DNA of 26,163 nt from NCBI GenBank assembly GCA_019648995.1, contig BLXT01000154.1:475439-501601 (forward strand). Reading direction: 5' to 3'. Origin of the DNA: Plakobranchus ocellatus (Eukaryota; Mollusca; Gastropoda; Plakobranchidae). Position numbers and translations under genes: made by a program. The notes under the pieces were generated by a model. It did no database searches, was not told the origin of the DNA, and worked only from the letters and a program-made list of their open reading frames with translations. Shown here one piece after another: positions 1 to 9,108 of the stretch (its first letter is position 1; every line of letters begins with the position of its first letter).

Positions 1-261
1 CGCGTCGACCAGTTGTTTCCTCACCACGACACCCTCACAGCCAGTGTCGCGCATCACGTCGACTTTACGACCGCCTATCTCTCTGTGTGATCTCTGTGTG
101 ATACTGGAAAATTTCTGGAAATCTATCCCATAATGCAAGCGTAGAACGTTCGAAAATATAGATCTAGAACATTACATCATAATCCTAAAATAACATAAAA
201 GCAGTCTTCAAAAAGACATTAGGAAAAACCCCTGGGCTAAAAATAGAACATGAGTTACGTC
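1..261. other. Left flank, no gene seen
   Basis: No reading frame or RNA gene is recognisable here. The first ~75 bases are more GC-rich than the rest and contain two GTCGAC sites (4-9 and 58-63). A short tandem duplication of tctctgtgtga follows at about 80-101. By position this should lie inside an intron of the RECQL5 gene, whose earlier exons must be further left, but no exon could be identified. Confidence 0.4.
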
Positions 262-1340
262 CGTTTACGTAATGAATTCTCCTTCGCTTTGCATAAATTA
301 ACTTCCCTAAACTGGTTCTTTCTAGAGCTCTCGAGTTGACGTGCGTTCAATAATAAACCCTAAGTTTAGTTTTTGTTACAATCGCTCAAGATTAGCCTCT
401 TTCAGAACCACTTCATTTGACTTTTTTTCTGTCCATGATATCCTCATCATTCTTCTGATAAACCACATCTCTACTGCTTCTAGATTTTTTTTCTTTTTCT
501 TTGTTTATTGTCCAACACTCACTACCACACAAAAATACTGACCATACATATGTTTTTAATTACCCTTATTTTGGTTGTCATACTTATGTTTCTATTTGCC
601 AGTACTGGCTTTGTTTTTTGGAATGTAGCTTTGGCCATGGCTATTCTTTTACTTATTTCTCTTGTGCATCTGCCATCCGATGTCATTAGGTAACCTAGAT
701 ATTTGAATTTTGTAACTTGTTTGATTTTTTTGCCTTTGCTTACGAGATTGCACTTGGGGTTAGAGGATTTCTTTGAGAAGACCATACATTCCGTTTTCTT
801 TACATTCAAAGACAGGCCCATTCTTTCACTCTCTAAAACTACAGTAACTAGAAATTTTTGTAGTTGTTTGCCTGATTCTGCTTTCAAAACTGTATCATCT
901 ACATACCTGAGATTATTAAGATTCTCTCCATTTATTTTTGAGCCCTAAATACCCTCAAGATTCCCTAAGATTATTTCACAACTTAAAAAGATCAGGAGAC
1001 ATTACACATCCCTGCCTCACACCTCTTTTGATGGGTTTGACATCACTATGTTCTCCTTCAATTCTTCAGGTGCAGTCCGATCCCAGTATAGATTTCCAAT
1101 TACTCTCAGATCTTTCCCATCGATGTATAATTTTTTTAGCATACGAAACAGCTCTACATGTCTTACTTTGTCAAAAGCTTTAGAATAATCAATGAAACAG
1201 AGGTGGAGATCGTTTTCCATTTCTATACATCTTTCCATAAGCATTGACAGAGTGAATATTGCATTTCTAGTCCCTTTATCAGGCATAAAGCCAAATTTGG
1301 GGATATTTCTGGTCTTATACTCTTGCGCATTCTATGCATC
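262..1340 (-). mobile_element. Decayed RTE-like non-LTR retrotransposon (LINE), reverse transcriptase 3' part
   Basis: Reading the minus strand from ~1340 down to ~262 gives successive pieces of one reverse transcriptase broken by frameshifts and stops. In order: a GFMPDKGTRNAIF block (about 1250-1300), the palm motif FIDYSKAFDKV (1164-1196), RGVRQGC (1006-1026), the catalytic YVDDTVL (YVDD codons 894-905), a KTECMVF and KFKYLGYLMTSDG segment (inside 522-887), and CESWTI-like, ISWTEKKSNEVVL and RRRIHYVNG pieces (about 270-560) typical of the thumb/C-terminal part. The order and wording fit RTE/BovB-type LINEs. The clade is inferred from memory of such proteins, not from a search. No endonuclease domain is visible, so the copy is probably 5' truncated. 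It lies antisense to the RECQL5 gene and is not expected to be active. Confidence 0.85.
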
Positions 1341-1832
1341 AAACATGTAACAGGATTTTTGTAAAATGGCTCATTAAAAACCGTTATACACTGTAATGCA
1401 CCTTAAAAAAAAATCATCATCCAGCCCCTAAGCTTGCAGGTCTATAAGGCTTGATGAATGGTGATATTATTGGACTAAAAACAGTGAGTAGGTAGAGATA
1501 CTTTCTTGCATCCTTTAGAGTAAAAAATTCATTAATTAGCCTATGATATTATACTTAAATGTTATGGAATGTCTTTGGATGAGTATACAATTAAGGTGTA
1601 GTACGATTTATCCATGCACATTTAATAATACTTGCATATTCCTGTGAGTAGAGGTGAATATTCTTGTGAGCACAATTTGGGGTTGGCAGGTCTGGTGGAC
1701 TTTTTGGTGAATATTTCTAATTTTAATGAAGTAAAAACAAAAGTATACTTTTAGAAACATATGTTTAAGAATCCTGAAGATGCAATGCTGGTTGAGAGAA
1801 ATGAAATAAATGTAGTCGAAAGAATACACTCT
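1341..1832. other. Intronic or intergenic DNA, nothing recognised
   Basis: AT-rich sequence without a convincing exon, RNA gene or terminal repeat. Short frames here are not supported by splice sites or protein similarity. Some of it may be eroded 5' sequence of the neighbouring LINE. Confidence 0.4.
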
Positions 1833-2465
1833 CCAACTCAAACTTATACAAACAAATTAAACAACACAGACTATACGTAACAACTTTTTGCTTTTTAGGC
1901 TTTATCAAGTAAAAAATGACGATCACGTTTAAGATATCATAGATACTCCCTAAGCAAAGAATCATCACATAAAACATAAGCATATGTTGAAAGATTGTAA
2001 TAAGAAATGAAAAAAATCCATCAATGAAAAGCACTTAAGGTGTGAAAAAAATATGTATGTGTATGTATGTATGGGATTTATTGTCAAATCCATAATTGTT
2101 TCTCACTTTCTCTCTCTCTTACTCGCTGAAAATTACCCTTTCGAATAATTAAATACAGGGTTCCCACTCAGTTGGGAAATCAGGAAAAAAGTAGAGAATT
2201 TCATTATTTGCTCAATACTGGGAAAAAGTGGTATCGAAAAGGAAAATTGTTGGGAATTTTAGAATTTAGTCGGGGTTTTAAGTACAGATTGTTAAAATTT
2301 TAATAACAATCTTTTCTCATATTTTATGTCATTATTCTTTGCTTAGCGAGTAGCTATGGCATCTTATTTATGATTTTCATTTCTTACTTGATAAAGCCTT
2401 AAGGGCAAAACATTTTTATATTTACTCTGTGATGTTTAATTTTTGTTTTTATAAGTTTGAGTTGG
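1833..2465. repeat. Long imperfect inverted repeat (~165-bp arms, ~300-bp spacer)
   Basis: The reverse complement of 1833-2001 matches 2303-2465 along its whole length at roughly three quarters identity by eye. Exact anchors are ccaactcaaacttat (1833-1847) against ataagtttgagttgg (2451-2465), acttgataaagcc in both arms (1898-1910 and 2386-2398), and attctttgcttag near the inner side. The transcript could fold into a long hairpin. It sits just before the first RECQL5 exon of the window (2609). It may be two oppositely oriented copies of one repeat family or a foldback element. No target-site duplication was identified. Confidence 0.8.
2158..2280 (+). repeat. GGGTTCCCACTC-type dispersed repeat in the inverted-repeat spacer
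   Basis: The segment begins cagggttcccactcag and continues with repeated 'gggaaa/gggaat' phrases (gttgggaaatcagg, actgggaaaaag, ttgggaattttag). This resembles widely scattered invertebrate repeats that start CAGGGTTCCCA. Family assignment is from memory only. A matching opposite terminal repeat was not found, so it may be a solo end or a fragment. Confidence 0.4.
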
Positions 2466-2478
2466 TGATTGTATTTTT

Positions 2479-2481
2479 NNN
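2479..2481. other. Three unresolved bases (N)
   Basis: NNN inside a T-rich run. Any reading frame crossing it is uncertain. Confidence 0.95.
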
Positions 2482-2608
2482 TTTTTACTATAATTTTAAT
2501 TAATAAATTGTTCAATTATATACCATTTGTTCTTAATCTGTTTATTATTATAACAATCACATATTTAAAAAAACCGATCTATGTCAAATCTTTTTTGTTT
2601 GGAAACAG

Positions 2609-2750
2609 AGAAACAGAGGACTATGATAGAGGTGAAGTTGACAGTGGTGATGAAGGAGAATATCACAGGGAGAGAGCTCAGGCAGAGAGAGAGAAAGTTG
2701 AGAGGACCAGCATTATTCAGAAGGAGTTCCAGAAGAGGAAAGTTGCTGGT
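2609..2750 (+). CDS. RECQL5: RECQL5 helicase, internal exon (linker after the helicase core)
   Basis: First RECQL5 exon visible in the window. It encodes ...EDYDRGEVDSGDEGEYHRER, then a highly charged helix-like stretch with EKVERTSIIQKEFQKRK. In the family this acidic 'SGDEG' linker lies between the RecQ/zinc-binding core and the RNA polymerase II-interacting region. The donor is a consensus GTAAGT at 2751, and the exon ends after a full codon (phase 0). The 5' border is uncertain: AG acceptors precede 2609, 2611 and 2617, and all keep the same open frame downstream. The methionine at 2469 in the same frame lies in intron and is not a start. Helicase motifs and the real start codon are outside the window to the left. 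Confidence 0.85.
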
Positions 2751-2761
2751 GTAAGTACATG

Positions 2762-2832
2762 TATTATTATTATTATCATCATTTTCACTATCCTCTTCAT
2801 CATCATTATCATCATCATCCTTTATCATCATC
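2762..2832. repeat. ATT/ATC triplet microsatellite
   Basis: Runs of att and atc triplets immediately after the splice donor at 2751. Simple sequence within the intron. Confidence 0.9.
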
Positions 2833-3095
2833 AAATGCCTCGCTTAGAAGGGCAGGCATCCTATATCTTGTAAGTGCTAGTATGTCTGTTGCATATAAGT
2901 AAGGAGGTTTTTATGTGTGCCAAAAACATGACATATTTTTTAAAAACTATAAATATATAATATTGTGTATTTGCCATTGTGCTTTGGAAGGTTTACTATT
3001 CTGCAAAGTCAGGAGGAAAGATGGAGTGATTGTAATATGACTGGAGAGAAATAAAGAAAGATAATGTTTTTAGCAGTAATGGATAATAATGGTGA

Positions 3096-3115
3096 GGATG
3101 ATGATGATGATGATG

Positions 3116-3164
<49 letters not shown>

Positions 3165-3165
3165 C

Positions 3166-3206
<41 letters not shown>

Positions 3207-3207
3207 T
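3096..3207. repeat. GAT then AAT triplet microsatellite
   Basis: About six GAT units pass into about thirty AAT units, with a small ACA interruption. It lies in the 536-bp intron 2751-3286, ending about 80 bp before the next acceptor, so length variation could alter that short intron. Ile-rich frames through it are artefacts. Confidence 0.95.
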
Positions 3208-3286
3208 AGTTTTTTTCATCTTGGAAATGATGATGGTTTATAATATTAATAAGAAAGACAATAACAGATATAACAATTTCCCACAG

Positions 3287-3388
3287 AAAGCTGTATCTGG
3301 AGCTAAAAAGGAGACTTTTGAAGAGCCCTCACCCTTCTGCCCACTGAGAGATGCCTCCAGCCAAAGAATTCCAAAATTAACTGTGAAG
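3287..3388 (+). CDS. RECQL5: RECQL5 helicase, internal exon with the RIPKLTVK segment
   Basis: A 102-nt, 34-codon exon, phase 0 at both ends, bounded by CCACAG at 3281-3286 and AAG|GTGAAA at 3388/3389. It encodes KAVSGAKKETFEEPSPF followed by CPLRDASSQRIPKLTVK. The CPL-(R/K)-(D/E)-ASS-x-RIP-(K/R)-LTVK block running straight into REHCL of the next exon is a strongly conserved RECQL5 signature at the start of the KIX-like RNA polymerase II-binding module, as I recall the vertebrate protein. This exon is the clearest evidence for naming the gene. Confidence 0.93.
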
Positions 3389-5329
3389 GTGAAACTTTTT
3401 TAAACAACATCACATCAACTGATAATGCTTTTAATGTTATTTCAAGTGTGCCTAGTATCACAGAAAACTGCTTTTTTATTGAAATTATTTATGTGACCAA
3501 TAATTCAAATTCTTGTCACAAAATCATGAATATTTTGGGTTATTTTTTATTGGTGAGAAAGTGAGAATAATTCTCTCTGATGTAATGAATTTTTCATGGT
3601 ATTTTTTAGCCAGTGAACATGAAACAGGCACTACCTCATGTTTTTCCATTTTTTGCTGTATTGCAGCCTGATTGTACTTGTAATCAAACAGGCCATGTTA
3701 TGCTAGCTGTGAGGCTGCTTGCTGTTTTGACCATTCACAATATTCCTTAGGTTTAGAGAAAAGCAAATCTCAATGAAAATTGTCAGACTCTAGTTTCAAT
3801 TTACTGACTGATGAATATCAGGTCAGAAAGTCACTTCTTGGTGTAGGTAGCTCTGCTGATGTCTATTTTCATCAACTTTTCATCATCTGATTTATTTGTT
3901 AATGTCTTTTTTTCAGTGTTGCATAAGTAATTAGCGAACACATGTTAGACCATTTGAAAAACAAGAGTTCTTATGTTGTAAGATGAGAATAAATGAATCT
4001 AAAGTGATATTTTGGAACGTTTTAAATCTTTGCTATGAAAGAAGTGGCATTAAGTAAGCTCTGCAATCATGAAAACTATATAGAGACTGAGGTCCCTACC
4101 ATTGCGCATTTCGCAGAATCATTCCTCTTTTCCTTAGCCAATTCCGCGATTCCTTCCATTAATGTAAAATTCCGTGGTAGTCCTGCCGTTTAGCCCATTT
4201 AAATCGGGCAAGACCCAATTTTTTGTTAAAACCCAGCTTTGACCTGATTTCCCTATAATTTTCTTCATGGCCCGTTTTTTAATAGTTTTGCTCTGCAGGG
4301 AAAATGAATTTCCAATGTCTGTCATTGCTGGCAAAAATTTTTTTTGCGCAAATCGTGTAAAATATAGAATTTCCAATTCGACAAACCGATTTCTGATAAT
4401 GTGACAGTCCTCGAGATTTTGGCCTCGTGAAATATAGGTTTGGCATTTTTTGAAGAGGAAAATATGGCCCAAAAATTTTGTTTTGTGCAGGGGCAAAATT
4501 ACCGATGCTCATCAGATTTCCCCTTATATCGATCCCTCCGATTGCCCGATTTTTTCAAAACTTTTTTTAAAGATATATATTTATCGCGAAAATGATTATT
4601 GAGTATCATTTGGAGAGTATTGTTCCAGCGACTAGTGTGTCGAATTAAGTTTAGTTAGTTTGTTTTTTCATTAGGCCTAGATCCAGATCTACATTCTTTC
4701 TTTCATGTGACAGTAATTTTGGGGTAAAAAATCCATTGTTAACTTCCACTGTGACGGTGAATTGGGATATTTATGTGCATTATATAGATTCCTTTTTTTT
4801 CTCAGAAATTCCTCTTTTTTTTTTATGTCAATTCCTTCTTCTAGCTTCTTTGGGTAGGGGGCTCTGTAGAGATATAAATTTGTGCCAGATATTAGGGGTA
4901 AAAGTCCTTGAAAAGGGCAGTGAATAAATGAGGAAGCAATTAAGTTAAAATTTTTTCCCTGAAATTGTTATATGCAAAATCCAACTTATTAAGCCTGGTT
5001 TCAAGACATAAAGAAACTTGAATACAGCTATTGACTCCAGTTGGTATTTGAAGTTATGTTAGGCATCAGGAAAATAAGTTTCAAGTTGATGGCTGCATCC
5101 TTTTACAGAAGTAAAAAATGAACTCATCAGATCTATTCAGTTCAAACCCTGAGAAAACTCATGCTGTTTGGTTCACAGGGGTTGCTTGAGATAGATGTTT
5201 CTTTTACCCATACCTGATATGCTACTAATAAGTCAACATACGTCTTTTATTCTCATTAGCAGTTCAGATCTCATTGCATCATTTTTGTCGGCTCACAAAT
5301 TTATACTGAATTTTTTTTTTTTTGTACAG
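3389..5329. other. RECQL5: RECQL5 intron (1,941 bp)
   Basis: No exon is supported. The stretch around 4090-4570 is more GC-rich and carries open minus-strand frames of 77-120 codons. Their proteins resemble nothing I know, and the sequence looks like a degraded repeat. A copy of the 'ATCCAACT-ATTAAG-CTGGT' intronic repeat lies at about 4960-5010. The 3' end has a strong T-run (5311-5323) and TGTACAG at 5323-5329. Confidence 0.7.
4960..5010 (+). repeat. Copy 1 of an intronic dispersed repeat
   Basis: tgaaattgtt...atgcaaaatccaacttattaagcctggtttcaag matches copies at about 6918-6968, 11776-11826 and (more diverged) 12028-12080, all in the same orientation. This is a short piece of an unidentified old repeat family. 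Confidence 0.5.
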
Positions 5330-6709
5330 ACCAGGGAGCATTGCTTGGAAATGTTGGAGAAAGCTTTCTATGAAAACTTTGTTGCAGCTTTTAAGGAACA
5401 CAAGCGTATTGTAAACAGAGAGATTGAGTCACGTGACTGTGCCCTCAATGCTGAGCACGAAGTATTCTTGAGCAGCAAGCTGGCCGCATCCTACAAATCG
5501 TCCATCATGAAATTGATCTCTGAAGCTCGCAAACTTACTCAGACCTGTACTTCTCATCCTTGCTTTGCTGCCAGCACCTGTCAAGATAACTGCGAAGGCA
5601 AAGAAGTTGCGGACGACACAGATGAAAAGGATTTTATCTCTCATGCTCCTTCAGTCACAGAGAAGGGCAGATGCTCAGATTTCTCTTCAAGGAGTGACCC
5701 AGAACAAGGAGTGCCGTCAACATTTGTTCCATACTCATCATTTTTATCAAAATCTAGTCTTTCATCATCATCTTCTGTTGGAAAATCCAATCAAAATGGA
5801 AAAATTACAATGTCATCAGCTTTTCAGACTGCAAGTGAGTTGTTAGCTCTTGACAGGGGAGTTAATAAACCTTTCAAACCCCCTGCCAGTACCAGACCAG
5901 TTTCCAGTTTGCTGACTTGTGGGACCTATAATAATAATTCAAGCATAGACTCAAATAAAATTCAGAGCGTAACTCCCAATGTGATCTCCTCTACCAGAGA
6001 GTTGTCCAAAGAGCCAATGCTTTCGTTACCTCAGAAAATTGATTATGATCTCAATTTTCTAAAAGAAAAAGATTCTGTTTTTCCTTTTGGGTTTAATTCA
6101 GCTTCAAATCTTAAAAAGATGAATGTTGAAACAGCTGAAGCTAAGATGCTTTTACAGCCATCTGCGATATCTGATATTGTTATCAGTAAAAATGATGATG
6201 AAAGTAATAGCTGTGGTGATGCTGAAAATGGACAGTTTTCACAAGATACATTTCCTGAAGTTTTTAAAAATAAAGCTGTCCATTTTGGCAGCATTGACAG
6301 CCCAACAGATTCTAAAAATCTTTTCATTGATTTAACAAGTGAAGATGGGTTGAACTATTCTAAAACTGTAACAAACTCTGTGAGCAGTGCAAAGAAAAAA
6401 AGTTTAGAAAAGAAAACTGTGAGCAGATGCTCAAACACACCCAAGATAGTTTATTTCTTTGAGAGAAAGAATAAAGAAGAAGAATCTACCAGTACAGATA
6501 TGGCTGATTCTCCTTTATCAGGAGTGAACAAAGTTTTGGAAAATTTTGGAAGTAAAAGCATTTCACATTCTGAATCTTTAGATGATCTTTCTAGCAGCTG
6601 CCATCACTATAACTCTCATACCAAATGTTCTTCCTCCCACAAGAGGAGTAGCAACTCGGGGTCCAGATCTGTTGGCAGTAACTTTAAAAAAAGAAAAATG
6701 ACTGAGGAG
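5330..6709 (+). CDS. RECQL5: RECQL5 helicase, large exon: KIX-like module, RAD51-binding motif, Ser-rich region
   Basis: A 1,380-nt, 460-codon uninterrupted exon, phase 0 at both ends (TGTACAG|ACC; GAG|GTAATA). Exon residues 1-65 (TREHCLEMLEKAF...LAASYKSSIMKLISEARK) match the RECQL5 KIX-like domain that contacts RNA polymerase II. Residues 164-170 AFQTASE (FQTA codons 5822-5833) match the BRC-variant FxTA motif through which RECQL5 binds RAD51. The rest is polar, Ser/Asn-rich and probably disordered, with SSLSSSSS near residue 147, a basic KKKSLEKK patch, the PIP-like peptide TPKIVYFF (6437-6460, residues 370-377) and a putative nuclear localisation signal FKKRKM at 452-457. The family is known for suppressing illegitimate recombination by displacing RAD51 and for restraining transcription elongation. 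The exon is longer than I expect for the mammalian counterpart. Confidence 0.92.
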
Positions 6710-7892
6710 GTAATATTCAAAGTACAATATGAATATGTCTAGAGACCAGTTTAAATGAATTGAAAGTTTCATTTTGAACATCTTGAATCATTGATGCAAC
6801 CAAAAGCTACATTTAATAAGCTCTGTATTGTTGAACATCACATTGAGATGTGGTAGTTCTGTGCAGAGATACAGGGCTTTCAACTTTTGGAAATAGTAAT
6901 GAAAAGAAGGAAATAAAAATAAAATGCTGCAACATACAGCATCCAACTCATTAAGACTGGTCCTTAAACACATTCTTGAAATCTCTTTCAATGAGCCATG
7001 TATCACATATTATATCTATTGAGAAACTGATTTTATCCTAAGTACTCTGTCTATAAGATACTGAATGTTATGAACTCTATTTATACCTATTCTGTAGGGT
7101 AACGTAACTTTAAAATTTCTCTAAAAAATTTTTAGAAGTACTTTCAATCTTTGTTCTCAAACTGTTGTGGCAGTATGTGACTAATATGACTGTTTTCAAA
7201 GCATTCGGTGACCTGAGACACGCATGTGCATTTGTGTGATTTTTTTTTTAAATAGATATAATATTTGAGAAAGTGAGTTGAGTTTATCATTTCACACTAT
7301 AAACATTGAACTATTTAAAAGTTATGTGAAAGTCCTCTTTTCCAGGAGACAAACAAAAAAAGAAACATGAATAATGGATGCATGTGATAATCGACAAAAT
7401 ATCACCATTTCCTCACAGCTACACTGATTTTTATATCTCTTGCCTACCTTTCCACCAAATTTTAGTCGATAGAATTCATAAAATGTATTTTTTGTTTTTA
7501 ATTGCAAATAAAAGAAATATTCAATAATTAGGCCTACAATTTCTTTATTGAGTTTAATTTTTTTTCTAAACATTAACTACAAATGATAATCTATATGCAA
7601 TGGTGCTAAGCCAACAAATAAACGAACAGGGTAACCTCAAAAAGTACACAACCCACATACGTAAAAATTGGTTTAGTGCATAAAAATGTGAATTTGGGAA
7701 AAGGGGCATTAATTTTTTCATGTAAAGAAGTATTTTGTTAAAAAAAGGGGAATGAAGAAATTTTAACACCATCAGCGATTGAAACATGAACCATTTTTGA
7801 ATAGATTTTTTTTTTTTTTTTAATTTTTTTTTTTAAGCTGTTCATTTAATTTTTTAACCAAGCCCAAATTATCATTAATAGTAGGAGAAAAA
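6710..7892. other. RECQL5: RECQL5 intron, left part
   Basis: AT-rich with T-runs (7235-7250, 7800-7835) and no supported exon. A TAG stop 30 bases past the donor (6740-6742) closes the long exon frame, so failure to splice would truncate the protein after 10 extra residues. A repeat copy lies at 6918-6968. Confidence 0.6.
6918..6968 (+). repeat. Copy 2 of the intronic dispersed repeat
   Basis: taaaatgctgcaacatacag followed by catccaactcattaagactggtccttaaa. It aligns with 11776-11826 (tgaaatgttgagaatgctac, then ttccaactcactcaggctggtcatgaga) almost base for base in its core. Confidence 0.55.
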
Positions 7893-8048
7893 CTTGGCAT
7901 TTTATTTTGTATCCAATGGCGTGCATGTTATTTAAATCTAGATTCTAGAGTTCACTTAGATCTAAATGTTCAAAACATTATCGTATTTTGACATTTTGAT
8001 TAATTGTGCTATATCTACTCTATGTCTCTCCTTTTCTTTTCTCTGAAT
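7893..8048. repeat. Dispersed repeat, copy A (paired with 24844-25026)
   Basis: cttggcattttattttgtat and then atctagattctagagttcac, ttagatct, attgtgctatatctactct and tctgaatca occur in the same order and near-equal spacing at 24844-25026 (ctcggcatctcattttattt, atctagattctagg, tttagatct, atttgtactatacctactct, tttgaatca). This indicates two diverged copies of one element. It ends about 140 bp before the RECQL5 acceptors. Confidence 0.6.
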
Positions 8049-8176
8049 CAAGATGTTGCGGATCCATTCACCCGATTGTAGAACAGGTTTTACCACAACT
8101 AGTTTAGATAATGATGTAACTTGTCTGCTACAATCTACTTTTTGATTGCTTTGAAAGAAGTTAATTTGTATTAGAA

Positions 8177-8190
8177 TTATTTCTTTCCAG
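8177..8190 (+). promoter_or_regulatory. RECQL5: Strong upstream splice acceptor leading to a premature stop
   Basis: ttatttctttccag at 8177-8190 is a near-ideal 3' splice site. If joined to the phase-0 donor at 6709, the exon would begin LHDLKVIFEKYP... and meet TAA at 8278-8280 after 29 codons. The other two frames stop even earlier. The productive acceptor is 49 bp downstream (8239). Use of this site would give a truncated RECQL5 without the SRI domain, or an NMD target. Whether it is used is inference. Confidence 0.5.
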
Positions 8191-8239
8191 CTTCATGATC
8201 TAAAAGTGATTTTTGAAAAATACCCCCCCTCCTCCCCAG

Positions 8240-8434
8240 CAAATGTCTATGATGAACACACTAGACAATTACATAAGTAAACAACAAAAGCCAGATGGTG
8301 AGGATAAAGCCAGCATTAGTGATGATCGCCATAGATTGCACATTGAGAAAACCCAAGATCACAGGAACAGTGAGAAGAAACCAGCAGAGGTTGAAACGAC
8401 TGATTCAGATGTCACTCAGAATAAGACAGATAAG
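8240..8434 (+). CDS. RECQL5: RECQL5 helicase, exon before the SRI domain
   Basis: A 195-nt, 65-codon exon, phase 0 at both ends, with acceptor ACCCCCCCTCCTCCCCAG|CAA (AG at 8238-8239) and donor AAG|GTAATG at 8434/8435. It encodes a hydrophilic, charged segment starting QMSMMNTLDNYISKQQ and ending VTQNKTDK, probably a disordered linker before the SRI domain. I chose this start because it alone continues both the upstream and downstream frames. The same frame is open back to 8204, but TAA at 8201-8203 blocks the stronger acceptor at 8190. MNTLDNYI resembles a PCNA-interacting peptide lacking the leading Gln. The identity of this exon rests on frame and position, not on recognised sequence. Confidence 0.72.
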
Positions 8435-8960
8435 GTAATGAAAAAAAGGTGAAATAATTTTTTTTCTTCTGTTGAAACTGGTTTTGAAGTAAAACAATTA
8501 TTTGGACACCTTACTAATGTGTGTGGCATGGTGATGATTTTCTGCATGTTTTTCTTGTATTTCGTGTATATTTATTCGTTTGCCTTCTTGATATTTATTC
8601 TTATATGTGATAAGTTATGATAGTAGTTACTTTTCTTTTTTATACTTCTTTATAAGGAAAAAAAAAGTGACAATGCTTGTTTTTTAACTTATTTGGCATT
8701 TGAGACCGGCTAAAAATGATTTGTATGTGCCAAAAATTTGTGCAATGACTTTAAAAAAGAATTCAAAAGCCTTGTATGTATCAAACATTTGAACTGTAAC
8801 TTCCATTTAAGTTTTAATCTCACTCTGAGCACTGACCTTTTCTTACGAGAAAAAAAAAAGATATTGTTGCTTGCGTCTGCTTCAACTCTACCTGACAGGT
8901 GTATGAAATTTTTAATGCAGTCAGACAAAATGCCGTTTACCACATACTGCCCTTTTTAAC
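8435..8960. other. RECQL5: RECQL5 intron (8435-12167), first part
   Basis: AT-rich intron sequence with no exon or repeat I can name. Short frames of 73-77 codons on both strands (8710-8959) look like chance. Confidence 0.6.
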
Positions 8961-9108
8961 TTAACCCCTTCATGACGTAGGTGTTGCAGGGTTTGAGTTG
9001 GAAAATTTGTAAGGAGTAAATGCTATATATGACGTGTGCTTAGAAACAGTATCATTGTGATTTAGTAGTAAATATTTGACCTATAAAAGTATATATATAT
9101 ATTTATGT

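Noticed and set aside
3089-3403. 104-codon + strand frame beginning with Met/Ile runs
   Set aside because: The start lies in a GAT/AAT microsatellite. Only the part from 3287 to 3388 is a real exon.
4134-4512. Minus-strand frames of 77 and 120 codons in a RECQL5 intron
   Set aside because: Two overlapping frames without recognisable protein, splice sites or composition bias. The DNA looks like a degraded repeat.
5195-5329. Methionine-initiated extension upstream of the large RECQL5 exon
   Set aside because: This part is intron. The T-tract plus TGTACAG at 5323-5329 is an acceptor, and the preceding exon (3287-3388) joins exactly in phase to give LTVK-TREHCL.
8204-8239. Upstream part of the 8240-8434 frame as coding
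   Set aside because: It could only be reached through an acceptor after 8203, and the best acceptor before it (8190) puts a stop in frame. The region is the pyrimidine-rich tract of the acceptor at 8239.
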